Source of the DNA: UBA1163 sp002311635
GTDB lineage: Bacteria > Desulfobacterota > BSN033 > UBA1163
Reading direction: 5' to 3'
DNA: 64,000 bases
Assembly (NCBI GenBank): GCA_049514515.1
Contig: JBEKUZ010000001.1
Span: forward strand, 62,001-126,000
This document shows, one piece after another, positions 24,555 through 32,161 of this stretch. How positions within the stretch are numbered: position 1 is the first letter of the stretch; each line of letters begins with the position of its first letter. Under the pieces are notes generated by a model that was given only the letters and a program-made list of their open reading frames with translations, had not been told where the DNA came from and did not search any database. A program made the position numbers and the translations under genes.

Positions 24555-26834
24555 TTATTCTTTCTTCTTCTCGTCAAGGGCCTGGAGAATCTTTTCAGGT
24601 GTGACCGGAAGGGTTTTGAACCTGACGCCGATGGCATCATAAATGGCATTTATGATGGCCGGCGCCGGGGCTAACTGGGTTCCCTCCCCCGATTCTTTGG
24701 CGCCGAAGGGGCCCTCTGGATCGTTCGTCTCGACCTCCACAGAGGTAATGGAAGGAGCCTCCATGGCCGTTGGGATGCCATAGTCGAGGAACGACGGATT
24801 CAGGACCCGTCCTTTCTCTGTGATCACTTCTTCATAAAGCGCCTGTCCCATTCCTCCGACGACAGACCCCTCCAGCTGACCTTCCACCAGCATGGGATTG
24901 ATGGCCTTGCCGCAATCGTGGCTTGCCACCATCTTTAAGACTTTCACCTTTCCTGTTTTTGTATCGACCTCCACTTCAGCGGCCTGAGTCATAAAAGAAT
25001 AGGCGGGAGAAAAATTTCCATCCTCTTTGAGAAGCGTAGTGGGCTCTTTGGCCGGAGGCTGGTAAGAACCGCGGCCTATGATAGGCATGGGGCGGTCCGA
25101 ATATTGATAGAATTTAATCGCCTCTTTAAAAGACATTCCCCTTTCAGGACTTCCTTTGACATAAATTCGGCGATTCCTGGCTTCCAGTTCCTTAACGTTG
25201 ACTTCCATCTTCTCCGCCACGGCTTCGAAGAGCTTTTCTCTGGCTTCTTGAGAAGCTATTTTGGCTGCATTGCCTGCCCTCAATGTGACGCCGCTGCCGA
25301 ATGTTCCGGGGTCGAGGGGGGTGATCTCTGTATCGGCAGCGGTAATCCGAATATCCTCGAGAGGAACGCCCAGCTCCTCTGCAACGATCTGAGAGATGAC
25401 GGTCTCAGCGCCCTGGCCGATGTCCGCGGCGCCAGTCAGAAGCGTAATGCTGCCGTCCCGCTCGATCTTCACCATGGCACCCGAGGAGATGTGGCTCATA
25501 TTGCTGACCCCGCTCGGGAAGCTGGCGCCCGCGAGGCCCACACCCCTGCCGAAGGGGAGCTTGCCTCTCTTCTCCTCCCAGCCGATCCCTTTTGCCGCCG
25601 TCTTCAGCGTATCACTAAACCCGCAGGTCTGGACTCGCAGTTTTGCAGGATGAGGTGCCCCAGCCTGAAAGGCATTTTTTAATCGGAGGTCCAACGGGTC
25701 GATGCCCATCTTTTCAGCAACGTGATCGAGTTGAGCCTCGACCGCAAATCGGACTTGAGGAATTCCGTGCCCCCTCATGGCACCTCCGACAGGCTTATTG
25801 GTGTAAACGTGGTAGCCTTCAAAGAGAAGGTTTTCCAGACGGTATGGGAGCATGATAAAATAACAAGCCAGGGTAATCATCAGGGGGGCTGTGCTGTTAT
25901 AGGCACCTCCGTCCGCAATGACCTTGAACTGCTGGGCCAGGATGGTTCCGTCCTTTCGCATCCCTGTCTTGAGTTGAATGTGCATCGGGTGTCGCTGTCT
26001 GGTTGAGGTAAAAACTTCTTCGCGTTCATAGACGAATTTGACAGGTTTCTTTGTTTTCATGGCGAAGAAAGCGGCACAGAAGTCCTTGGCATAGAGGTCG
26101 ATTTTCTGGCCAAATCCTCCTCCGACTTTTGGCTTGATCACGCGAACCTTGCTTTCCGGAATGTCGAGTGTGGTTGCCAGATTCCTTCTGAGAAAGAAAG
26201 GAATTTGAGTGGAAGCGTAGAGCGTCACTTTTCCTGAAGGATCGACTACGGCCAGGGCGGCCTGAGGTTCGAGCGGACAGTGGTTGACGGCCTGAGTCTC
26301 AAAGGTATCTTCAAAAAGAAAGTCCGATTCACCGAAGGCCTTCTCCACGTTTCCAAATTCCTTCCGGATGGAAGCGCTTACGTTGTTGTGGACTTCCTCG
26401 TGGATAACGGGAGCCCCGGGCTGCATCGCCTCGACGGGGTCGAAGACCGCCGGGAGTTCTTCGTAATCCACCTGGATCTTCGAAAGGGCCTCCTCTGCCG
26501 CATCCAGGGAGGTTGCGACAACCGCCGCGACTTCGTCCCCGACGTAGCGAACCTTGCCGATGGCGAGCGCGTATTCATCCTTCGCCATGGGAACAATGCC
26601 ATATTTTTTCTTTGGAATATCCTCTCCTCCAATTGCTCCCTTGACTCCGGTCACTTTCTCTGCTCCGGTGAGATCAAGGTGGAGGATTTTCGCATGGGCA
26701 AGAGGGCTTCGCAATATCTTTCCGTAAAGCATGCCCGGAAAGGCAAGATCGTCTGTGAACCGTGCCCGGCCCGTTGCCTTCTCCCATGCGTCGAGCATGG
26801 GTTCTCGCTTTCCAACCACATCCAATTTATTCAT
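24555..26834 (-). CDS. hcrA: 4-hydroxybenzoyl-CoA reductase alpha (molybdopterin) subunit
   Basis: A 759-residue protein of the xanthine oxidase large-subunit family: KVGGGFGQKIDLY in the first molybdopterin segment, GGAMRGHGIPQ, TGAADIGQGAETVISQI and the catalytic glutamate motif GAKESGEGTQLAPAP near the C terminus. In 4-hydroxybenzoyl-CoA reductase this subunit removes the phenolic hydroxyl to give benzoyl-CoA using low-potential electrons. The identification rests mainly on the partner HcrB. AGGAG precedes the ATG. It is last in the order hcrB-hcrC-hcrA, and a short GTGTCCG repeat lies 20 bases before its start. Confidence 0.88.
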   Translation of the reverse strand: MNKLDVVGKREPMLDAWEKATGRARFTDDLAFPGMLYGKILRSPLAHAKILHLDLTGAEKVTGVKGAIGGEDIPKKKYGIVPMAKDEYALAIGKVRYVGDEVAAVVATSLDAAEEALSKIQVDYEELPAVFDPVEAMQPGAPVIHEEVHNNVSASIRKEFGNVEKAFGESDFLFEDTFETQAVNHCPLEPQAALAVVDPSGKVTLYASTQIPFFLRRNLATTLDIPESKVRVIKPKVGGGFGQKIDLYAKDFCAAFFAMKTKKPVKFVYEREEVFTSTRQRHPMHIQLKTGMRKDGTILAQQFKVIADGGAYNSTAPLMITLACYFIMLPYRLENLLFEGYHVYTNKPVGGAMRGHGIPQVRFAVEAQLDHVAEKMGIDPLDLRLKNAFQAGAPHPAKLRVQTCGFSDTLKTAAKGIGWEEKRGKLPFGRGVGLAGASFPSGVSNMSHISSGAMVKIERDGSITLLTGAADIGQGAETVISQIVAEELGVPLEDIRITAADTEITPLDPGTFGSGVTLRAGNAAKIASQEAREKLFEAVAEKMEVNVKELEARNRRIYVKGSPERGMSFKEAIKFYQYSDRPMPIIGRGSYQPPAKEPTTLLKEDGNFSPAYSFMTQAAEVEVDTKTGKVKVLKMVASHDCGKAINPMLVEGQLEGSVVGGMGQALYEEVITEKGRVLNPSFLDYGIPTAMEAPSITSVEVETNDPEGPFGAKESGEGTQLAPAPAIINAIYDAIGVRFKTLPVTPEKILQALDEKKKE

Positions 26835-26853
26835 GAGGAACTCCTCGAAATTT

Positions 26854-26880
26854 CGTGACCGTGTCCGTGTCCTGTGTCCG
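26854..26880. repeat. short GTGTCCG-family repeat between hcrC and hcrA
   Basis: CGTGACCGTGTCCGTGTCCT and a following GTGTCCG. It is a one-sided copy of the family that flanks four-helix-bundle genes at 45611 and 56409. Confidence 0.75.
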
Positions 26881-26888
26881 TACTTCCA

Positions 26889-27350
26889 TTATTTATGAGT
26901 TAGCGATAGAATCGCCTCCACAATCTTTGTATAGCCGGTGCAACGGCAGATGTTTCCGGAGATTGCCTGCTTCACTTCTTCCTCTGAGGGATTGGGGTTT
27001 TCGTCGAGGAAGGCCTTGGCCATCAGGATCATCCCGGGTGTGCAGAATCCGCACTGGATGGCCCCCTTTTGGACGAAGGCTTTCTGAAGAGGGTGAGGTT
27101 CTCCGTCTTGAGCGAGGCCTTCGATGGTGACAATCTTCTTTCCCTGGACATCAGCGGCTAAGGTCAAGCAAGAAAGATAAGGTTTCCCCTCGATCAGGAC
27201 GGTGCAAGCTCCGCAGGTGCCCAAATCGCAACCGCGCTTTGTTCCTGTCAGACCCAGGTCCTCTCTCAAAACCTCAAGAAGGGTTCTGTGGACTTCTGTG
27301 AGGAACTCGAACTCTTCACCATTGACGTTGAGTGTGATGATACGTTTCAC
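26889..27350 (-). CDS. hcrC: 4-hydroxybenzoyl-CoA reductase gamma (2x[2Fe-2S]) subunit
   Basis: A 153-residue two-cluster protein. GCDLGTCGACTV plus a later SCL is the plant-ferredoxin-type [2Fe-2S] site, and CGFCTPGM...CRCTGYTKIVEAI is the C-terminal second cluster. I chose GTG 27350, which follows AGAGG; the frame is open to a TTG at 27389 that lies inside a repeat. The family subunit is about 160 residues, which agrees with the shorter form. It passes electrons between ferredoxin, the HcrB [4Fe-4S] cluster and HcrA. Confidence 0.9.
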   Translation of the reverse strand: MKRIITLNVNGEEFEFLTEVHRTLLEVLREDLGLTGTKRGCDLGTCGACTVLIEGKPYLSCLTLAADVQGKKIVTIEGLAQDGEPHPLQKAFVQKGAIQCGFCTPGMILMAKAFLDENPNPSEEEVKQAISGNICRCTGYTKIVEAILSLTHK

Positions 27351-27363
27351 AACAACCTCTTTT

Positions 27364-27440
27364 CCCCTCACCTCCACCCTCTCCTCCAAGGGAGAGGGTG
27401 GGCATTGGGTTTTATTTGGGATTTGGAATTTGGAAATTCT
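27364..27440. repeat. CCCTCTCC hairpin repeat joined to an AAATTCCAAAT-family half-copy
   Basis: CCCCTCACCTCCACCCTCTC / GGGAGAGGGTGGG forms a hairpin at 27364-27402. TTTTATTTGGGATTTGGAAT follows from 27409. The second part overlaps the end of hcrB and supplies its final codons and stop. Confidence 0.65.
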
Positions 27441-28398
27441 CCAATGCTTGCCTCAACAGAATTCCCGCCATCCTTCTCTTGTAAGAGGGGGAATAAATGG
27501 AGGTCCGCATCGGGGAAATTTCTTTGGCGGCCTGATTGGAGACCCTCTCGATGGTTCGATTGTCAAGAGACGAACTCTCCAGCATCTCTTCTGCTCCTAT
27601 CGTCTCTACCGGTCCGGAGCCGACTGCGCTAAAAATAATCCTCGCCTTTCCAATTTTTTCAGTTCCGTCTTTTTCAATATGAAGAGCTAAGGAGACGATA
27701 GGAAATTCGATGGACTCCCTTCGTCTCCATTTGAGATAGAGGGTTTTTCCGGAAGGAGGGGGGATGAGCACCTCTTTCAAGATTTCACCCTTTCTTAGGG
27801 AGAGAGGTCTTTTCCCATCCCGAGAGTATAGCTTGCTAAGAGAGAGTACCCGTTCTCCGTTTGGTCCCACAACCCTGACTTGGGCCTCCAAAGCGATGAG
27901 TACGGGAGCCATATCCCCACAATAGGTGGAATGACATTCTCCGGGTTTCCGGACCACGTGGCAGAGTTTCCCTCCTGCCTTGTAACACGGGGGTTTCGCG
28001 CCTCTCCAAAAAGCGGATTGATTATAGAACCGGCACCGATTCCCCTGACAGAGATTTCCACCCAGGGTCCCCATGGCCTGAAGGGCGTAAGCTCCGACTT
28101 TCGTAGCCACATGGGAAAGAATAGGGAATCTCTCCTGAATCACCCGTGACGAAGAGAGATCGTGGAGGGTGGCCAAAGCTCCGATCCTCAGTTCATCCTT
28201 CACATTCTTGACATAGGCTAGTTTTGGAATCGTCTTAAGGTTGATGACCTGTTTGGGCTCAATGACTCTATGTTTCATGTTGACCAAAAGGTCTGTTCCT
28301 CCAGCGAGGAGAACGGATCTTTTAGCGTCCGAGGCGAGGGCTCTGACTGCTTCTTGAAGAGTTTTCGGTTCGAGGTATTCAAATTTCGGCAGGCGCAC
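27412..28398 (-). CDS. hcrB: 4-hydroxybenzoyl-CoA reductase beta (FAD, [4Fe-4S]) subunit
   Basis: A 328-residue FAD-binding subunit of the xanthine dehydrogenase medium-chain family (LLAGGTDLLVNMKHR, 30-44; TLGGNLCQGNR, 111-121). An insertion rich in cysteine (C117, C122, C138, C146, C155, C160) is the hallmark of 4-hydroxybenzoyl-CoA reductase, whose beta subunit carries an extra [4Fe-4S] cluster; as I recall, the Thauera ligands have the same numbers, 122, 138, 146 and 155. The start is a GTG after AAAGGA. The last residues, NFQIPNPK, are encoded by an AAATTCCAAAT repeat. Confidence 0.92.
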   Translation of the reverse strand: MRLPKFEYLEPKTLQEAVRALASDAKRSVLLAGGTDLLVNMKHRVIEPKQVINLKTIPKLAYVKNVKDELRIGALATLHDLSSSRVIQERFPILSHVATKVGAYALQAMGTLGGNLCQGNRCRFYNQSAFWRGAKPPCYKAGGKLCHVVRKPGECHSTYCGDMAPVLIALEAQVRVVGPNGERVLSLSKLYSRDGKRPLSLRKGEILKEVLIPPPSGKTLYLKWRRRESIEFPIVSLALHIEKDGTEKIGKARIIFSAVGSGPVETIGAEEMLESSSLDNRTIERVSNQAAKEISPMRTSIYSPSYKRRMAGILLRQALENFQIPNPK

Positions 28399-28438
28399 CG
28401 TTCGTTCCTTTCAAACTCATACAAACGCATTGAACGAG

Positions 28439-28459
28439 ATGCTGAAACCAGTTCAGCAT
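28439..28459. promoter_or_regulatory. palindrome ATGCTGAA-N5-TTCAGCAT upstream of hcrB
   Basis: Perfect 8-5-8 inverted repeat 41 bases before the hcrB start and 50 bases after the stop of the gene at 28509. No T-run follows it on the minus strand, so an operator for the hcr operon is more likely than a terminator. Confidence 0.5.
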
Positions 28460-28508
28460 AACCTCCATCTTCTACCAGGGGAGAGGGAGAAATTTTTGTT
28501 TCCGATTC

Positions 28509-30530
28509 TTATTTATGGACAAAGTTTGCGTTTACCTTCGCGCCATGTTTCATAAAATTATCGATCCCGATATTCCTGTCCTCGGTCGCGAAACATTCGC
28601 CAAAGATCTTGGCTTCGAGTTTCAATCCGTCTGCAAGGGGCATTTTTGCGCCTTCCAAAATGGCCTTTTGGAGGAGTGAATCAATCTTCCGGCTCAAATG
28701 TCCGATATCGACCTCTGGAAGCTTCGAGGGGACAGGGATGGGGCCTTTGGGGATTGAAGGAACCTTCACTTTCCCCGAGAGAATATTCTTTACCCAATTG
28801 ATACCGGCCTCGACGACATCGCCCTCCACCTCCTCCTGGATCAAGCCGATCTCTTTGGCCTGAGCTGAGGAAATGGGGTTCGAGCTCCGAAGGATGGGCC
28901 AGGCCCTTTCCAATCCTATCCATCTTGGAAGTCTCTGGGTTCCGCCCGCTCCAGGGATGAAACCAAGCTTTGGTTCGGGCTGACCCGCCAAGACCTTCTG
29001 ACCCTTCTTGGCAATCCGTGCAGTGCAGGCCATGGCGATTTCATTTCCGCCGCCAAAGGCAAGCCCATTCATGGCGCAGACCACAGGCTTACCCAGATTC
29101 TCGATCAGATCCAGGACAGAATAGTTCTTGAGACATCCCTCTTCTCCTTCCTTGGCCGTTTTTTGAGAGGCCAGCATTCCAATGTCCGCACCGGAGACAA
29201 AAGCCCTTGTTCCGAAGCCTGTCAGAACCGCGCCCTTGATCTTTGGATCCTTCTGGATGTCGAGGAAGATCTCTTTTAACTGCTCGAAAACGTCCTCATT
29301 GAGCGCATTGAGGACCTTTGGCCTCCGAATCTTAACAACAGCGATATCGCCTTTATCCTCTCTAATCACCACCGGGATCTTCCAGGGTCTGCCCGATGCC
29401 GCCTGCTTCTTGAGGATCCCGGCCACCTTAAACCCGGGATTCTCTTTGGCATAGGCTTCTACCAATTCCAAAGACTTCTTGATCTCGACTTTGTTCATCA
29501 TTTGAAAAGGGGGAGACATCACCAGTCCCACATCCACTCCCAAATCCATATCGCTGATATTGCTAATCTCGCTCTCCACGATTTCGCAGGCCATCCCGAA
29601 ATAAGCCCCGATCACTCTGTCGGAAACCGCCTCATGGACCTCTTGGGTATACTCAACGGTCTCGCCTCTTCCGGCTGTTCCCCAGGGTTTGCCCGATTTG
29701 ACTTGGTCGTCCAATATCTTCGGGGAACGGAACCAAGGCATGATCGCTGAAGTCATCCCCGTGAGACCATGCTGGGTGAGGGGATTTCCACCCGCAAGAT
29801 TGTGAGCTGTGAATGGCCCCACACCCATTCCGAGCGCTTTCTGAACGATGGCATCTGCCTGCTTGACGCTGGCAAGCCCCTTCTCGACCGCCAAAGCGGC
29901 GGCAAGGAAGATTCCCTCAAAAATAGGATTCAAAGCAAAGCCGTAACGACCCTTCACCCGGATCGGGGCCTTGCCGATGAATTCGTAGAATTTCGCCAAA
30001 TATTCGACCAACGAAGGGTCGGTCTGCTTCGCCGGAATGATCTCAAACGCCATATTTCTCTCTGCTGGGAAGAAGTAATGGAGGGCCAGGCACCGCGTTT
30101 TGTCCTTTACCTTTTCGAAGATCTCGTCAGGGACCATGTGAGAAGAGTTGGAGGCCAGGATGGCTGTCTTCGGACATACCTGCTCACATTGCGCAAAGAT
30201 TTTATTCTTGACATCGATCCTCTCGAAAGCAGCCTCAATCACGAGATCAGCATCGCTCAGTTTTCCGTAATCTGTGGTGAAAAGAATATTCCGGAAGAGC
30301 GCCTCTCCTTCCTCCTTTTTGTAGACTTTTTTCTCGACAGCCTTATTCACTTTCGATTCCGTTTTCTTTGAGCCCGAATCAAGGGCTGCCCGGGCAATAT
30401 CGACGACGGCCACAGGGACGCCGTAGGCATAGAGATTCTGACTGAAATGAAGAGCGATATCCGGGCCAATGTTGCCCGACCCGATGACACCAATTTTTCG
30501 AATCGTCCGACCAAACATTGTGAAAGCCAT
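28509..30530 (-). CDS. 3-hydroxyacyl-CoA dehydrogenase / enoyl-CoA hydratase fusion (dehydrogenase first)
   Basis: A 673-residue fusion. Residues from about 6 hold the NAD fold (IGVIGSGNIGPDIALHFS), then SNSSHMVPDEI and LHYFFPAERN, the catalytic-His region of the dehydrogenase with an unusual FPA in place of FNP. From about 390 comes a crotonase domain: VRRPKVLNAL-like IRRPKVLNALNED, FVSGADIGM, GLAFGGGNEIAMAC and PEPKLGFIPGAGGTQRL, with both acid residues present. E. coli FadB/FadJ have the opposite order; dehydrogenase-first fusions occur in Archaea and some bacteria. I chose ATG 30530, seven bases after AGGAGA. It serves beta-oxidation, probably of ring-derived acyl-CoA. Confidence 0.9.
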   Translation of the reverse strand: MAFTMFGRTIRKIGVIGSGNIGPDIALHFSQNLYAYGVPVAVVDIARAALDSGSKKTESKVNKAVEKKVYKKEEGEALFRNILFTTDYGKLSDADLVIEAAFERIDVKNKIFAQCEQVCPKTAILASNSSHMVPDEIFEKVKDKTRCLALHYFFPAERNMAFEIIPAKQTDPSLVEYLAKFYEFIGKAPIRVKGRYGFALNPIFEGIFLAAALAVEKGLASVKQADAIVQKALGMGVGPFTAHNLAGGNPLTQHGLTGMTSAIMPWFRSPKILDDQVKSGKPWGTAGRGETVEYTQEVHEAVSDRVIGAYFGMACEIVESEISNISDMDLGVDVGLVMSPPFQMMNKVEIKKSLELVEAYAKENPGFKVAGILKKQAASGRPWKIPVVIREDKGDIAVVKIRRPKVLNALNEDVFEQLKEIFLDIQKDPKIKGAVLTGFGTRAFVSGADIGMLASQKTAKEGEEGCLKNYSVLDLIENLGKPVVCAMNGLAFGGGNEIAMACTARIAKKGQKVLAGQPEPKLGFIPGAGGTQRLPRWIGLERAWPILRSSNPISSAQAKEIGLIQEEVEGDVVEAGINWVKNILSGKVKVPSIPKGPIPVPSKLPEVDIGHLSRKIDSLLQKAILEGAKMPLADGLKLEAKIFGECFATEDRNIGIDNFMKHGAKVNANFVHK

Positions 30531-30686
30531 GAGCATTCTCCTTTCCTGTCTGCCGATTTGTCAAAATCTACCTCCCGTCTCTCCATCGGGAGGATGGGAG
30601 CATAAAGGGTGGGGAGCTTTTATTGCCGAATCAGGGATGTTTCGGTTCTGATCTTGGGAATCATGGGCGAGAGGCTCTGTTCGGTA

Positions 30687-31790
30687 TCATTTCATTGCAG
30701 ACTTCACCACGTCATTGGAGCTGAACCCATTGCCCTGAACCGCTTTTCCAACGGCTGCATCCACGCCGAACAGGGCGGTGACTCTCACTGCTCCTTTCAG
30801 TTTGCCGGTGGTCCATCCGAGGGAAAGGTTCGTATTGGGATGGAAGATTTCTTTTCCAGGCTCGAAGACTTCGAACGTATCTCCAACTCGAACACCGGAT
30901 AATTTGCCTGCATTGAGGTAAACGGTCTCGCCGTCGGCCTTTGCAACGGTGGTGGTCCAATCCAGGAAATCGAGTTGTCGAAGAAAACTTTCCAAGATGT
31001 CGTTTAGGCCGATCTCGATCGCTTTGAGCACTGCCTTTCCCCGACTGTCTGCTCCCGTCTCTCTGGTGCCGAAGATGGGGCTTCTGCCGACGAAGGTTTT
31101 CAGGAGGTTTCCGGTAGAGGCGTCGATGAGACGGATTTCCACTTTTGCCGTGGCAAAAGCGACCTCCTCATCCGAGGCTTCAGAGGCTTTGGACGAAAGG
31201 CTGACATCTGTCACAGTCCCCAGGGCAAATGCCTGGATTCCAAGAGATTGGTGAGCCTGCTTGATCGCCTGTGGATCTGAGAGGTGTTCGAATTTAAAAC
31301 CCTCCCGATTTAACGTCTCCGACACTACGGTTTTGTCCAATGTCACCACCCGCTGGGTCGCCTCCAATTTATCCGAAAGCTTTTTCGCCACGGTCTCCCC
31401 GATCTTCTCCTCTTTGTAGGAAGTATTGTTCACGAAGTCCAAGATCGCCACCTTTTTCTTAAACCCCGTTTCGGAGAAGGCAAGGGAGGGGGTATAGAAA
31501 GGCCTGGAGGGAGCGGAAGAGGCGGAGGCGACCTTGGTTTCTGTTTCTTTAACAGCAGGGGGTGCTGGAGTGGAAGGCTTCTTAGCGGAAGGGGTCTCTG
31601 ACTTCGAGGGATTCGCGCCTTTTATCGTTTCCATTCCTTCGACGGTTACTGTCCTTCCCTCGGGGAGCTTCTCTATCTTCTCTTCCTTCTTCGTCCCGAA
31701 CAAAGGGAAACTGGAACACGAGATTAAAACAAAGAGAGACGCCGTTGAGAAAACGAGAATACCGACGATGAATTTCTTATCTTGGGTCAT
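30687..31790 (-). CDS. CsgG/FlgT-like outer-membrane lipoprotein
   Basis: A 367-residue protein. Residues 1-25 form a signal ending in FVLISC, a lipobox, followed by a Lys/Glu/Pro-rich linker to about residue 95. KKVAILDFVNNTSYKEEKIGETVAKKLSDKL starts a CsgG/TolB-like domain (to about 245). The C-terminal 95 residues (VYLNAGKLSGVRVGDTFEVFEPG) resemble the FlgT C-terminal domain. It is probably anchored in the outer membrane, perhaps as part of a secretion or assembly complex. No curli subunit genes are present. It has its own promoter. Confidence 0.75.
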   Translation of the reverse strand: MTQDKKFIVGILVFSTASLFVLISCSSFPLFGTKKEEKIEKLPEGRTVTVEGMETIKGANPSKSETPSAKKPSTPAPPAVKETETKVASASSAPSRPFYTPSLAFSETGFKKKVAILDFVNNTSYKEEKIGETVAKKLSDKLEATQRVVTLDKTVVSETLNREGFKFEHLSDPQAIKQAHQSLGIQAFALGTVTDVSLSSKASEASDEEVAFATAKVEIRLIDASTGNLLKTFVGRSPIFGTRETGADSRGKAVLKAIEIGLNDILESFLRQLDFLDWTTTVAKADGETVYLNAGKLSGVRVGDTFEVFEPGKEIFHPNTNLSLGWTTGKLKGAVRVTALFGVDAAVGKAVQGNGFSSNDVVKSAMK

Positions 31791-31866
31791 AAGGTCTCCT
31801 TGCTCTCATCCCTCCTCCTCTCTCCGATTGGAAGAGACCGGGAGAAAGGGCTGAGGGTTTAGTGTT

Positions 31867-31894
31867 ATATTACCAATTTTGATGGAGATGTCAA
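31867..31894 (-). promoter_or_regulatory. promoter of the CsgG-like lipoprotein gene
   Basis: Minus strand: TTGACA (31894-31889), a 16-base spacer and TAATAT (31872-31867), about 75 bases before the ATG at 31790. A degraded CCCTCTCC hairpin repeat occupies most of the leader. Confidence 0.6.
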
Positions 31895-31939
31895 GATAAG
31901 TAAATCAGGACTACCATCCGTAGTCAAAATTGTAGCCGC

Positions 31940-32072
31940 AGGCCTACCTCGCCTGCCTCGGCGAGGCAGGTTTTAACCTGCGCAAAAAAACGCGACGAAG
32001 GAAACCTCGATGCGCAAGCTGAGGCTTGCGGCTACAGGCTTGCGAAACGCAGCCTTTTAATGGCTGCGGCCA
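31940..32072. repeat. REP-like palindromes between the lipoprotein and beta-barrel genes
   Basis: GCCTGCCTCGGCGAGGCAGG (from 31950), GCAAGCTGAGGCTTGCGGC (from 32013) and CGCAGCCTTTTAATGGCTGC (from 32046) are three adjacent hairpins. They match the families at 18543 and 49020. Confidence 0.7.
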
Positions 32073-32114
32073 CGCTTTTTGGGATTTAAAGATTTCTCCG
32101 GATTTGACTCAAGG

Positions 32115-32148
32115 CAAAAAAAAGGGCGGCCAAGATGACCGCCCTTTT
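32115..32148 (-). terminator. intrinsic terminator of the beta-barrel gene
   Basis: Minus strand: AAAGGGCGG (32147-32139) and CCGCCCTTT (32129-32121) pair over a 9-base loop, then a run of nine T (32123-32115). It is just after the stop codon at 32162. Confidence 0.9.
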
Positions 32149-32161
32149 GACTACGATTCGG

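Noticed and set aside
30540..30560. TTGACA on the minus strand before the dehydrogenase-hydratase fusion as its promoter
   Set aside because: No acceptable -10 box is found at 15-19 bases; the promoter of that gene remains unknown.
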